Shown one piece after another: positions 52,044-60,657 of a DNA stretch of 64,000 bases. The translations under genes were made by a program, and so were the position numbers. Location of the stretch: contig JBPBQV010000011.1 in NCBI GenBank assembly GCA_050955045.1, positions 99,472-163,471 of the forward strand, read 5' to 3'. The stretch is from Mucilaginibacter_A sp050955045. GTDB taxonomy: Bacteria; Bacteroidota; Bacteroidia; Sphingobacteriales; Sphingobacteriaceae. Below the pieces are notes generated by a model. It was not told the DNA's origin and ran no database searches. It saw only the letters and a list, made by a program, of their open reading frames with translations. The first letter of the stretch is position 1. Every line of letters begins with the position of its first letter.

Positions 52044-53189
52044 ATGCAGTTTAAAGAAATCGTAGGACAGGAAACTATTAAGCAACGGCTAATCACAACC
52101 GTAAAAGAGAACCGCGTGAGTCATGCGCAACTGTTTTTAGGGCCGGAAGGTTCGGGCAGTTTGGCTTTAGCAGTTGCTTATGCACAATATATTTCCTGCG
52201 AGAACAAACAGGAAAACGATTCCTGCGGAGAATGCAATTCCTGCCGAAAATACCAGAAACTGGTGCACCCGGATTTACATTTCTCGTATCCATTTTTTGC
52301 GAAACATAAAGATAATACGGCATTAACTTTTGTAGATCAGTGGCGCAAAGCTTTCCTCAAAAATCCATATTTAAACTTGGATGAGTGGCGGGATTATTTG
52401 GATGCAGAAAATAAACAGGCCAACATCAATATTGCCGAATGCCATCAGATTATCCGAAAATTAAGTTTTAAACCTTTTGAATCAGAATATAAAATCCTGA
52501 TTATGTGGCTGCCAGAATATCTGGATAAAGAAGGTAACACACTTTTAAAAATTATTGAAGAACCGGCGCAGAAAACGCTTTTTTTATTGGTTGCCGAATC
52601 GCAGGATGATATTTTGAACACGATTCTTTCAAGAACACAGCTTGTCAAAATTCCGGCTTTGAAAGATGTAGATGTGCAGGAATATCTGGAGCAACATCAT
52701 CAAACAGAACACTTAGCTGTACAAATTGCCTACCTCAGCAATGGAAACCTGACTGCTGCGCTGCACATGATCGCCAGAAACGACAGCAGTTATCACGAAT
52801 TATTTGCACGCTGGCTTCGGCTTTGTTTTGCTAATGATGGTTTAAAGCTGATTGATTTTACCGAGCAATTAGTAAAATTAGGTCGAGAAAACCAGAAGAA
52901 TTTTTTGCAATATGGCATGTGCTTTATCCGCGAATGCGGTATGCTGATTTCTGGTGCCGGAAGTTTGGTTCATCTGCCAGAAAAAGAATTGGTTGTAGCG
53001 CAAAATATGGCCAGTAAAGTTTTAACGATGGCAATGGTGGAAGTGATTGCAGATGAACTGGATAAAGCACACTACCACGTGGAGCGAAACGCTAATCCAA
53101 GAATCTTGTTTTTAGATGTATCTTTGCAATTAGTAAAAATTTTAAAATTTAAAACGTTCCCGCAAGGGACTCAACATATATTGTATTAA
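52044..53189 (+). CDS. holB: DNA polymerase III subunit delta'-like clamp-loader protein
   Basis: 381 residues, AAA+ clamp-loader family. The P-loop is degenerate (FLGPEGSGSLALA, lacking the GKT lysine), as expected for delta', and a zinc module CENKQENDSCGECNSC and RKYQKLVHPDLHFSYP follows. DEKE-like region: KILIMWLPEYLDKEGNTLLKIIEEPAQKTLFLLV; sensor 1: TILSRTQLVKIP. It helps load the sliding clamp at the replication fork. First gene of a holB-ricT-gldH unit, with a two-base gap to the next. Confidence 0.9.
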   Translation: MQFKEIVGQETIKQRLITTVKENRVSHAQLFLGPEGSGSLALAVAYAQYISCENKQENDSCGECNSCRKYQKLVHPDLHFSYPFFAKHKDNTALTFVDQWRKAFLKNPYLNLDEWRDYLDAENKQANINIAECHQIIRKLSFKPFESEYKILIMWLPEYLDKEGNTLLKIIEEPAQKTLFLLVAESQDDILNTILSRTQLVKIPALKDVDVQEYLEQHHQTEHLAVQIAYLSNGNLTAALHMIARNDSSYHELFARWLRLCFANDGLKLIDFTEQLVKLGRENQKNFLQYGMCFIRECGMLISGAGSLVHLPEKELVVAQNMASKVLTMAMVEVIADELDKAHYHVERNANPRILFLDVSLQLVKILKFKTFPQGTQHILY

Positions 53190-53191
53190 TC

Positions 53192-54550
53192 ATGGGATGT
53201 GGAAGTTGTTCATCAGGCGGATGTGCGCCTGCTGGCTGCAAAAGTAACGGCGCTTGCCTTACTAACGGATGCAGCAAATTAGATGTTTACGATTGGCTTT
53301 CCAACATGGATATGCCTTCTAGCTATAAACCTTTTCAAATTGTAGAAGTAAAATTTAAAGGATCACGCAAAGATTTTTATCTCAACATAGATAACCATTA
53401 TTTAGAAAATGGCGAACTGGTAGTTACCGAAACTACAACCGGCGGTTATGATATTGGCCATGTTTCCATCACCGGCGAATTAGTGCGGATGCAGCTCGTA
53501 AAAAAGCATGTAAAGGAAGCAGATGTTACTAAAAAAATCTTCCGGAAAGCTACGCCATCAGATGTAGAAAAATGGAAATTTGCTAAAGAGCAGGAATGGG
53601 AAACGATGCACAAAGCACGGAAACTGGCTTTGGATCTGAATCTTTCCATGAAAATTAGCGATGTAGATTATCAGGGTGATAAAACCAAAGCTACTTTTTA
53701 TTATACAGCAGAAGGAAGAGTTGATTTCCGCGAACTGATCAAAAAAATGGCCGAAAGTTTCCGTATCCGGATTGAGATGCGACAAATTGGTATGCGCCAG
53801 GAAGCCGGCCGTTTAGGCGGAATTGGTTCTTGCGGACGTGAACTTTGCTGCTCAACCTGGTTGACAGATTTTAAAACGGTTTCTACTTCGGCGGCGCGTT
53901 ATCAAAATCTTTCGCTTAATACTTTGAAACTAGCAGGACAATGCGGCAAATTAAAATGCTGTTTGAACTATGAGTTAGACAGTTATATGGATGCTTTAAA
54001 AGATATTCCGGATGATGTGCATATTCTACGTACCGAAAAAGGTGATGCACGTTTGCAAAAAACGGATATTTTTAAAAAACTGATGTGGTTTAGCTATCCG
54101 AAAGAAGAAAACTGGGTTCCGGTACCGATTAAACACGTTCGGGAAATCCAGGTCATCAATAAAAGCGGCGAACTGGTTCCAGATTTAGGTGAAAGCAAAG
54201 CGATAGATGTAAATGCCGTAAAAGCATTTGATTACGAAAATGTTGTTGGTCAGGATAGTTTAACGCGTTTGGATGAACGTTCTGCAAATCGCAACAAAAA
54301 AAATAACAACAACCGCAACAGGCCAAAACCAGCTTCGGAAAGCGGACCAAAACCGATTGTACAAGTTACCAAAGTTGTTGTGCAAAATTTGCAGGTAAAA
54401 ACAGTACAGCCCAATAATTCGGAAAATCCAGCAGAAGAAACTGTGAGGGAAGTAAATCCAAATCGCAGGCATCATCGCCGCAACCGGCCAAACCGCAACC
54501 CCAATAATCTGCAAAATAACAATCAGCAAAACTCCAATAAGCCAGAATGA
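53192..54550 (+). CDS. ricT: PSP1-domain protein, RicT/YaaT type
   Basis: 452 residues. The N-terminus has six cysteines within 27 residues (positions 3, 6, 11, 16, 22 and 27). The PSP1 core follows, with RIRIEMRQIGMRQEAGRLGG, SCGRELCCSTW and GKLKCCLNYEL, whose cysteines match those that bind Fe-S in the Bacillus RicA-RicF-RicT complex. The last 85 or so residues are a low-complexity tail rich in Asn, Arg and Pro. In Bacillus, RicT helps RNase Y maturation of mRNAs. The partners RicA and RicF are not seen here. It is placed between holB and gldH and overlaps gldH by 4 nt. Confidence 0.88.
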   Translation: MGCGSCSSGGCAPAGCKSNGACLTNGCSKLDVYDWLSNMDMPSSYKPFQIVEVKFKGSRKDFYLNIDNHYLENGELVVTETTTGGYDIGHVSITGELVRMQLVKKHVKEADVTKKIFRKATPSDVEKWKFAKEQEWETMHKARKLALDLNLSMKISDVDYQGDKTKATFYYTAEGRVDFRELIKKMAESFRIRIEMRQIGMRQEAGRLGGIGSCGRELCCSTWLTDFKTVSTSAARYQNLSLNTLKLAGQCGKLKCCLNYELDSYMDALKDIPDDVHILRTEKGDARLQKTDIFKKLMWFSYPKEENWVPVPIKHVREIQVINKSGELVPDLGESKAIDVNAVKAFDYENVVGQDSLTRLDERSANRNKKNNNNRNRPKPASESGPKPIVQVTKVVVQNLQVKTVQPNNSENPAEETVREVNPNRRHHRRNRPNRNPNNLQNNNQQNSNKPE

Positions 54551-55026
54551 TGCGGGTAAAGCTTCTTTTAGCAGCTCTTTTTATTGGTATAATTTCAGCG
54601 TTTCCGGCTTGCAACGAACCAGGAACGCTGATTGATCAGCGTACAGAAATTAAAGAGCAAACCTGGTTTTACACCAATAAATTTAAAGTTGATATTAAGG
54701 TTGAAGATACTTCTATACCCTATAACGTTTATTTTATTTTGCGCCATGCTGCAGAGTATAGATATTCCAATATCTTTATTTTGATGCACCAAACCGCGCC
54801 GGATCATCAAACCAAAACCATCCGTTACGAGTTCAAACTGGCCAATCCGGATGGCGAGTGGCTTGGCAACGGTTCGGGCAGTTTGTATAACTACGTGCTT
54901 CCTTTATACACTAATTTTCGGTTCCAGGTGAAAGGAAATTACACGTTTATACTGGAGCAAAATATGCGCGACAATCCTTTGCAGCATATTGCTGATGTTG
55001 GTTTACGGGTGGAAAAGGTGAAGTAA
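54547..55026 (+). CDS. gldH: Gliding motility lipoprotein GldH
   Basis: 159 residues. Lipobox ISAFPACNE near residue 21 predicts a lipoprotein, and the body matches GldH: EQTWFYTNKFKVDIKVEDTSIPYNVYFILRH, YRYSNIFI and DGEWLGNGSGSLYNYVLPL. GldH is needed for gliding in Flavobacterium, but gliding genes other than this one are absent from the window, and GldH homologues occur in non-gliding Bacteroidota too. ATG overlaps the ricT stop (ATGA). The signal region carries a one-mismatch copy of the dispersed 12-mer (54559-54570). Confidence 0.92.
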   Translation: MMRVKLLLAALFIGIISAFPACNEPGTLIDQRTEIKEQTWFYTNKFKVDIKVEDTSIPYNVYFILRHAAEYRYSNIFILMHQTAPDHQTKTIRYEFKLANPDGEWLGNGSGSLYNYVLPLYTNFRFQVKGNYTFILEQNMRDNPLQHIADVGLRVEKVK

Positions 55027-55061
55027 GATGCTGTTTTTAGCACCTTAAAAACAGCATCTTA
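55024..55061. terminator. 16-bp stem made of two TAAAAACAGCAT-form copies
   Basis: TAAGATGCTGTTTTTA, loop GCACCT, TAAAAACAGCATCTTA. The stem begins with the gldH stop codon. Copies of the word are at 55028-55039 (minus) and 55046-55057 (plus). It is probably the terminator of the holB-ricT-gldH unit. Confidence 0.9.
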
Positions 55062-55181
55062 AATTCTTTTAATGTTTAACTCAGGATAAGCCTACATTAT
55101 TCCGTTCAACACATCCTTAATTAAGTTTTCTATTTTCGCGCTTAATTTTAATTTGCAGTTTGCTACTTAAATTACTGAAAC

Positions 55182-57965
55182 GTGAAAAAACTATTAACCA
55201 TTCCGCCATCTTTCAAAAATTTTGGTAACGATTATTTTGGTGGAGAAGATTTCTATTTTGATGCTGATCCGAAAGAAGGCAAACTAGGTTCGGGAGGAGG
55301 AACGGTTAATTTACTGTATCAGGCCAGTAAACATGAAAACGCTAACGAATCGATAAGTGAATGGTTGGGCAAAGAAAAACGACTGATTATCCACGCAGGT
55401 GGCCAAAGCAGACGTTTGCCGGCTTATGCGCCAGTTGGCAAAGTATTTACGCCGATGCCTATTTTCCGGTGGAAAAGAGGTCAGCGGATTAACCAAACAC
55501 TTTTTGAGTTACAAACGCCACTCTATGAGGAGATTTTAACTAGAGCTCCGGCAAATCTCAATCATTTGGTGGCCAGTGGCGATGTTTTGATCAGAACTGA
55601 AGGTGCCTTACCCGAAATACCTGATGCAGATATTGTATGCTTTGGTTTATTTGAACAAGCCGAAAAATCATCCAATCATGGTGTATTTTTTTCGGCTAAA
55701 AGTTCCCCGAAAGAACTGGCTTTTTCCTTGCAAAAACCATCGGCACAAAGATTACAGGAACTGCAGCCCGAATACCTGTTTTTTATTGATGTGGGCATCT
55801 GGTTATTTAGTCCGAAAGCCTTGCAAGTGATGTTTAACCGCTGCGGCTGGGATGAGAAAACCAATTCATTTATTAATGGATTGCCTTCATTTTATGATAT
55901 GTACACTGAGTTTGGCCAGGCTTTAGGCAAAAATCCTACGCTAAAAGATGATGAAATAAACCAGCTGAAAGTAGCTATTGTATCGTTGCCGAAAGGTGAA
56001 TTTTACCATTTCGGCACCAGTGCAGAACTGATCGAATCCACTAATAAGCTACAAAACCTGGTTAAAAATCAGGAGGAAATCTGGCACAATAAAATTAAGC
56101 CAAACCCGGATCTGTTCGTCCAGAATTCAAACACAAAAATTGAGTTTACGCAAGAGCATAATGCTATCTGGATTGAAAACAGCTATGTAGCTACCGACTG
56201 GAAACTACAAAACAAACATATTATAACCGGCGCACCAACCAATAACTGGACGCTTGATTTACCCGAAGAAACCTGTATCGATTTTTTGCCAATTGGAGAA
56301 AATGAATGGTGTGTAAGAGTTTACAGCTTCAATAATCCGCAATTACCAAAACGCGGCATCAATGCTGATCGGAAAAGTACAGTTACCGATTGGTTTTATG
56401 AGCCTGTTTATCCGGTATTTACTGCCGAAGAACTAACGGAGCAAGTTATTCAGGATTTAATTGATAATCCACAAAATTTTACCAGTAAAGGCAACCGTTT
56501 AATTAGTGCTGCTGATATTGCAGACGAAGTGAACCTTTACCGGCAGTATAATCAGCGTAACAGCTTTCTGGAAGGAAACCTGTATAGCATGGCTTCTAAT
56601 TGGAAAAAATCTGTTTTTTATCAGTTGGATCTGAAAAATGCTGCTTTTATCTACCAAAAATCTGACTTGCCTTTGCCACCAGAATTATCCGAAAACACGC
56701 CTTTGCTAACTCGGCTTCATGATCAAATGTTTCGGAGTGAAGTGTTGGGTTCAGCTAATCCTTTAGCAGCAGCATATGAGGAAAAAGCTTTTAGCATACT
56801 GCGGGAAACCACCGTAGAAACGGCAAAAACAGAATTGGTTGAGCCACTGCTGGATGTGCTATCAGACCAAATTGTTTGGGGTAGAAGCCCGATTCGGCTG
56901 GATTTGGCTGGTGGCTGGACGGACACGCCGCCTTACTGCTACATCAACGGCGGAAAGGTGTTAAACTTAGCTGTAGAACTTAACGGACAGCCGCCTTTAC
57001 AAGTATTTATTAAACCGTCAGCTGAATTTAAAATTACCTTGCGCTCGATAGATTTAGGTGTTAAAGAAGATGTAACCACGTTTGAAGAGCTGGATGATTA
57101 CCGTGTCGGTTCGGTTTTTTGTATCCCAAAAGCATCATTATGCCTGGCAGGTTTTAGTCAGGAATTTTCAGCTATCAAATACAAATCTTTAACAGATCAG
57201 CTGAAGGCATTTGGGTCCGGTATTGATATTACCATGCTGGCTGCGATACCAAAAGGCTCTGGCTTAGGCACCAGTTCTATCCTGGCAAGCACAGTTCTCG
57301 GCACTTTAAGCGATTTTTGTAGCTTAAAATGGGATAAATACACCATTTGTTCACGAACCTTGGTTTTAGAGCAGATGCTGACTACGGGCGGCGGCTGGCA
57401 AGATCAATATGGCGGCGTTTTTGGCGGTATTAAACTGTTGGAAAGCGATCCCGGAATTGTACAGAAACCAACCGTACGATGGGCACCAGATTCTATTTTG
57501 ACCGATCCATCTGCGGCTTCTGTTTTATTATATTATACAGGCATCACTCGCGTAGCAAAAAACATTTTGGCAGAAATTGTAAAAGGCATGTTTTTAAACG
57601 GAAATCAATATTTAAGTCTGCTGGAAGAAATGAAACATCATGCCACCAAAACTTACGAAGCATTTCAATACGGTGATTTGGAAAAAGTGGCTACAGCTGC
57701 CGGCATTTCCTGGCAGTTCAATCAGCGTTTAGATAGCGGTACAAATACGTCCGAAACGCAGGCGATCATCCATAAAATCAGCGATTATATAACAAGCTGT
57801 AAATTATTAGGCGCAGGCGGCGGCGGTTATATGCTGATTTTTGCGAAAGATATAGCTGCTGCAGCACAAATCCGACAAATTTTAAATACCAATCCGCTCA
57901 ATAATCGGGCGCGTTTTGTAGAGTGGAATATCTCTATACAAGGCTTTAAAGTTTCGAGAAGTTGA
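55182..57965 (+). CDS. fkp: Bifunctional L-fucokinase / GDP-fucose pyrophosphorylase
   Basis: 927 residues, close to Bacteroides Fkp. The N-terminal half is the fucose-1-phosphate guanylyltransferase (GSGGGTVNLLY, HAGGQSRRLPAYAPVGKVF with the nucleotide-binding GGQSxRLP), and the C-terminal half the GHMP fucokinase (GRSPIRLDLAGGWTDTPPY, IPKGSGLGTSSILAST, LGAGGGGYMLI). Together they turn free L-fucose into GDP-fucose, used by Bacteroides to fucosylate surface glycans. The start is the GTG at 55182 (MKKLLTIPPSFKNF); no ATG is available nearby. It stands alone. Confidence 0.95.
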   Translation: MKKLLTIPPSFKNFGNDYFGGEDFYFDADPKEGKLGSGGGTVNLLYQASKHENANESISEWLGKEKRLIIHAGGQSRRLPAYAPVGKVFTPMPIFRWKRGQRINQTLFELQTPLYEEILTRAPANLNHLVASGDVLIRTEGALPEIPDADIVCFGLFEQAEKSSNHGVFFSAKSSPKELAFSLQKPSAQRLQELQPEYLFFIDVGIWLFSPKALQVMFNRCGWDEKTNSFINGLPSFYDMYTEFGQALGKNPTLKDDEINQLKVAIVSLPKGEFYHFGTSAELIESTNKLQNLVKNQEEIWHNKIKPNPDLFVQNSNTKIEFTQEHNAIWIENSYVATDWKLQNKHIITGAPTNNWTLDLPEETCIDFLPIGENEWCVRVYSFNNPQLPKRGINADRKSTVTDWFYEPVYPVFTAEELTEQVIQDLIDNPQNFTSKGNRLISAADIADEVNLYRQYNQRNSFLEGNLYSMASNWKKSVFYQLDLKNAAFIYQKSDLPLPPELSENTPLLTRLHDQMFRSEVLGSANPLAAAYEEKAFSILRETTVETAKTELVEPLLDVLSDQIVWGRSPIRLDLAGGWTDTPPYCYINGGKVLNLAVELNGQPPLQVFIKPSAEFKITLRSIDLGVKEDVTTFEELDDYRVGSVFCIPKASLCLAGFSQEFSAIKYKSLTDQLKAFGSGIDITMLAAIPKGSGLGTSSILASTVLGTLSDFCSLKWDKYTICSRTLVLEQMLTTGGGWQDQYGGVFGGIKLLESDPGIVQKPTVRWAPDSILTDPSAASVLLYYTGITRVAKNILAEIVKGMFLNGNQYLSLLEEMKHHATKTYEAFQYGDLEKVATAAGISWQFNQRLDSGTNTSETQAIIHKISDYITSCKLLGAGGGGYMLIFAKDIAAAAQIRQILNTNPLNNRARFVEWNISIQGFKVSRS

Positions 57966-57986
57966 TAGCTTCTTTCATAGATCTTC

Positions 57987-58030
57987 ATGCTCCTTTTATC
58001 ACACCAAAATTATAGTGGTAAAAGAAGCAT
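57987..58030. terminator. Imperfect hairpin of two inverted repeat copies after fkp
   Basis: ATGCTCCTTTTATCAC (one core mismatch) pairs with GTGGTAAAAGAAGCAT (exact core at 58019-58030), with two mismatches over 16 positions and a 12-base loop. It lies about 20 bp after the fkp stop. Confidence 0.75.
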
Positions 58031-58144
58031 TGCTAAACTTTCAACCCAAACTATTGAGAAAAACAGATCTATTTTACTATAATTTTTATAAAAATTGCTG
58101 GCTGTACTTCTTGGTATGATTACTTTTGATAAAATCTTTAGTAA

Positions 58145-59524
58145 ATGAATACCATTCTTCTCGTTGCCGTTCTCCTGATTTTACTGGTTGCTGTTTTTAT
58201 CTTGCTAAAAAAAGCATCGCCTGCAAATGCGTTTTCTGTGGAGGATTTTACGCGTTTGCAAACAGAAAACGTACAGCTAAAAGTCGGTTTAGGTAAAGCC
58301 GAAGAGCGTGCTGTTAACCTACACCAGGAGAAAGAAAACATCAGCCAGATGCTGCGCGAAGAACAAGACCGTTTGATTGCTGATCTGGCGGAAGAACGCG
58401 AACTCCATAACGAAACCAAGCAGCATTTAGAACGCTCGAATGCTTTCTTTATCGCACAAAAAGAGCAACTGGAGCATCAAAAAATAGAAGTGGAGCAAAC
58501 GCGCCAGCATTTTCAGCGGGAATTTGAGAATGTGGCGAACAAAATTCTCGACGAAAAAACACAGAAATTTACAGAATCTAACCGCAGCAATATGGATTTG
58601 CTACTACATCCGCTGAAAGAAAACATTAAAGCTTTTGAGGAAAAAGTGGATAAGGTTTACAAAGATGAATCCAACGAACGTTTTACGCTGAAAGGCACGA
58701 TTGATGAGTTGATCAAGCAGACCAAAATTATCCAGGACGACGCCACCAACCTCACCAAAGCATTAAAAGGCGATACCAAAATGCAGGGAAACTGGGGCGA
58801 AGTGATTCTGGATCGCGTGCTGGAAGCTTCCGGTTTGGTGGAAGGCGACAGCTATACCAAACAAGGCAAAAGTATGAATTTGATGGATGAAGCAGGAAAC
58901 CGTTTTCAGCCGGATGTGATCGTTCATCTGCCGGAAAACAAGCATTTGATTATCGATTCTAAAGTATCGCTGATTGCTTACGAACGGCTTGTTAATTCGA
59001 TCTCTGAAGAAGAAAAAGAAACGCATATTCGTCAGCATATTTTATCGGTCAAAAACCATATTACTGGATTGAGTGCCAAGAGTTATCAAAATCTTGCAGG
59101 TTTAACTTCGCCAGAATTTGTGCTGCTTTTTGTGCCGATAGAATCTTCTTTTGCCATCGCCATTCAGCACGATTTGGAACTGTTTGATTTTGCCTGGAAA
59201 AAACGTGTGGTTTTGGTTACGCCTTCTACTTTGCTGGCTACTTTAAAAACCATTGCTTCCGTTTGGAAACAGGAACAGCAAACCCGAAATGCGCTGGATA
59301 TTGCCACCAAAGCAGGTTTGCTGTACGATAAATTTGTTGGTTTTACCGAAGATATGAAGAAGATTGGCCAGCATATAGACCGCAGTAAAGAGGTTTATAA
59401 CGATGCGTACAGCAAATTAACCTCCGGCAGCGGTAACTTAGCCAGCCGTGCAGAAACACTGCGAAAATTAGGTGCTAAAAACAGTAAGCAGCTGGATCAA
59501 AAAATGTTATCGGAAGAGGAATAA
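58145..59524 (+). CDS. rmuC: DNA recombination protein RmuC
   Basis: 459 residues. One N-terminal membrane segment (MNTILLVAVLLILLVAVFILL), a long coiled coil (about 35-165), then the RmuC nuclease-like domain (GNWGEVILDRVLEASGLVEGDSYTKQ, DVIVHLPENKHLIIDSKVSLIAYERL, with a D..xSK motif of PD-(D/E)xK type). In E. coli it limits inversions at short inverted repeats, and related proteins act in phage defence. Here it is monocistronic and convergent with thiL. A TACTTTTG box (58121-58128) lies 16 bp before the ATG. Confidence 0.93.
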   Translation: MNTILLVAVLLILLVAVFILLKKASPANAFSVEDFTRLQTENVQLKVGLGKAEERAVNLHQEKENISQMLREEQDRLIADLAEERELHNETKQHLERSNAFFIAQKEQLEHQKIEVEQTRQHFQREFENVANKILDEKTQKFTESNRSNMDLLLHPLKENIKAFEEKVDKVYKDESNERFTLKGTIDELIKQTKIIQDDATNLTKALKGDTKMQGNWGEVILDRVLEASGLVEGDSYTKQGKSMNLMDEAGNRFQPDVIVHLPENKHLIIDSKVSLIAYERLVNSISEEEKETHIRQHILSVKNHITGLSAKSYQNLAGLTSPEFVLLFVPIESSFAIAIQHDLELFDFAWKKRVVLVTPSTLLATLKTIASVWKQEQQTRNALDIATKAGLLYDKFVGFTEDMKKIGQHIDRSKEVYNDAYSKLTSGSGNLASRAETLRKLGAKNSKQLDQKMLSEEE

Positions 59525-59530
59525 GTTTTG

Positions 59531-59542
59531 ATGCTTCTTTTA
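59531..59542 (-). repeat. Dispersed 12-mer in the rmuC/thiL junction
   Basis: ATGCTTCTTTTA followed by CCAATGTTTTAT, in the 39-bp convergent gap; the flank matches that at 23022. Confidence 0.88.
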
Positions 59543-59563
59543 CCAATGTTTTATAAATGAAAC

Positions 59564-60604
59564 CTATTTATTAAAAGCATTCCAACCTTGCGCTTTCAAT
59601 TCGTGTACATTTCCTGATTTAGAAACTAAATTACAACCCGCAGCAGCTTCCGTAATGTGTCCAATGATACTGATATCGGCATTGTGCTTAATCTTGTCAA
59701 AATCAGTTTGTTTGATGGTGAAAAGCAGTTCGTAATCTTCGCCACCGCTTAATGCACAAACGGTAGGATCAAGGCCAAATTCGCGAGCTGTTTCATAAGT
59801 CATCGGATCGATTGGGATTTTTTCTTCATAAAGAGAGCATCCTTTGTTGCTTTGCGTGCAAATATGCAGAATTTCAGAAGCCAAACCGTCGGAAACATCG
59901 ATCATAGAAGTCGGCTTAATTTTCAATTCTTTCAAAATGGAAATAATATCACCGCGCGCCTCCGGTTTCAATTGGCGTTCTACGATGTAATCTTTTCCTT
60001 CCAAATCCGGCTGAATATTTGGGTTAGAAAGATAAACCTGCTTCTCACGTTCCAGCAGCTGCAGGCCAACATAAGCACCTCCTAAATCGCCGGAAACACA
60101 AATTAAATCGCCTTCTCCAGCAGTGTTACGGTAAACCACATCTGCTTCATCAGCATAACCAATACTCGTTACGCTAATAATTAAACCTTGTTTGGAAGAA
60201 GAAGTATCGCCGCCAATCAAATCTACTTTGTATTGATCGCAGGCCAGCAAAACACCTTGGTACAATTCTTCCACCGCTTCCAATGGAAATTTACTGGAGA
60301 TTCCCAACGAAAAAGTTATCTGACTCGCTGTGCCGTTCATTGCATAAATATCGCTCAAATTTACCTGTACTGCTTTGTAACCCAAATGTTTAAGCGGAAC
60401 ATAAGCCAGATCAAAATGAACACCTTCCAACAATAAATCAGTAGAAATTAGGGTTTTTTTCCCGGCAAAATCCATCACGGCAGCATCATCACCAATTCCT
60501 TTTACAGACGTGTTATCCAGCAGTTTTATATTTTTGGTGAGGTGACTGATCAGGCCAAATTCGCCTAAAGCAGCCACTTCTGTTTTTTCTTTATTATCAA
60601 ACAT
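59564..60604 (-). CDS. thiL: Thiamine-phosphate kinase
   Basis: 346 residues of the PurM-like ATPase family; makes thiamine diphosphate from thiamine monophosphate. Motifs: SVKGIGDDAAVMDF (Mg/ATP), ISTDLLLEGVHFDL, LKHLGYKAVQVNLSDIYAMNG, IDVSDGLASEILHI, and GGEDYELLFT. No other thi genes lie nearby. It is followed by a repeat in the convergent gap with rmuC, and preceded by another in the 53-bp gap to nadA. Confidence 0.95.
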   Translation of the reverse strand: MFDNKEKTEVAALGEFGLISHLTKNIKLLDNTSVKGIGDDAAVMDFAGKKTLISTDLLLEGVHFDLAYVPLKHLGYKAVQVNLSDIYAMNGTASQITFSLGISSKFPLEAVEELYQGVLLACDQYKVDLIGGDTSSSKQGLIISVTSIGYADEADVVYRNTAGEGDLICVSGDLGGAYVGLQLLEREKQVYLSNPNIQPDLEGKDYIVERQLKPEARGDIISILKELKIKPTSMIDVSDGLASEILHICTQSNKGCSLYEEKIPIDPMTYETAREFGLDPTVCALSGGEDYELLFTIKQTDFDKIKHNADISIIGHITEAAAGCNLVSKSGNVHELKAQGWNAFNK

Positions 60605-60625
60605 TTTTATTTTTTGTTAATTTTA

Positions 60626-60648
60626 ATGCTTCTTTTATCGCCTAAAAA
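60626..60648 (-). repeat. Dispersed 12-mer, extended copy with consensus flank
   Basis: ATGCTTCTTTTA followed by TCGCCTAAAAA, in the gap between nadA and thiL. This may be the copy closest to the consensus. Confidence 0.9.
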
Positions 60649-60657
60649 TCAATGAAA

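Noticed and set aside
56639..56650. ATGCTGCTTTTA inside fkp as a further copy of the dispersed word
   Set aside because: One mismatch, common codons for Ala-Ala-Phe-Ile and no flank; not counted among the exact copies.
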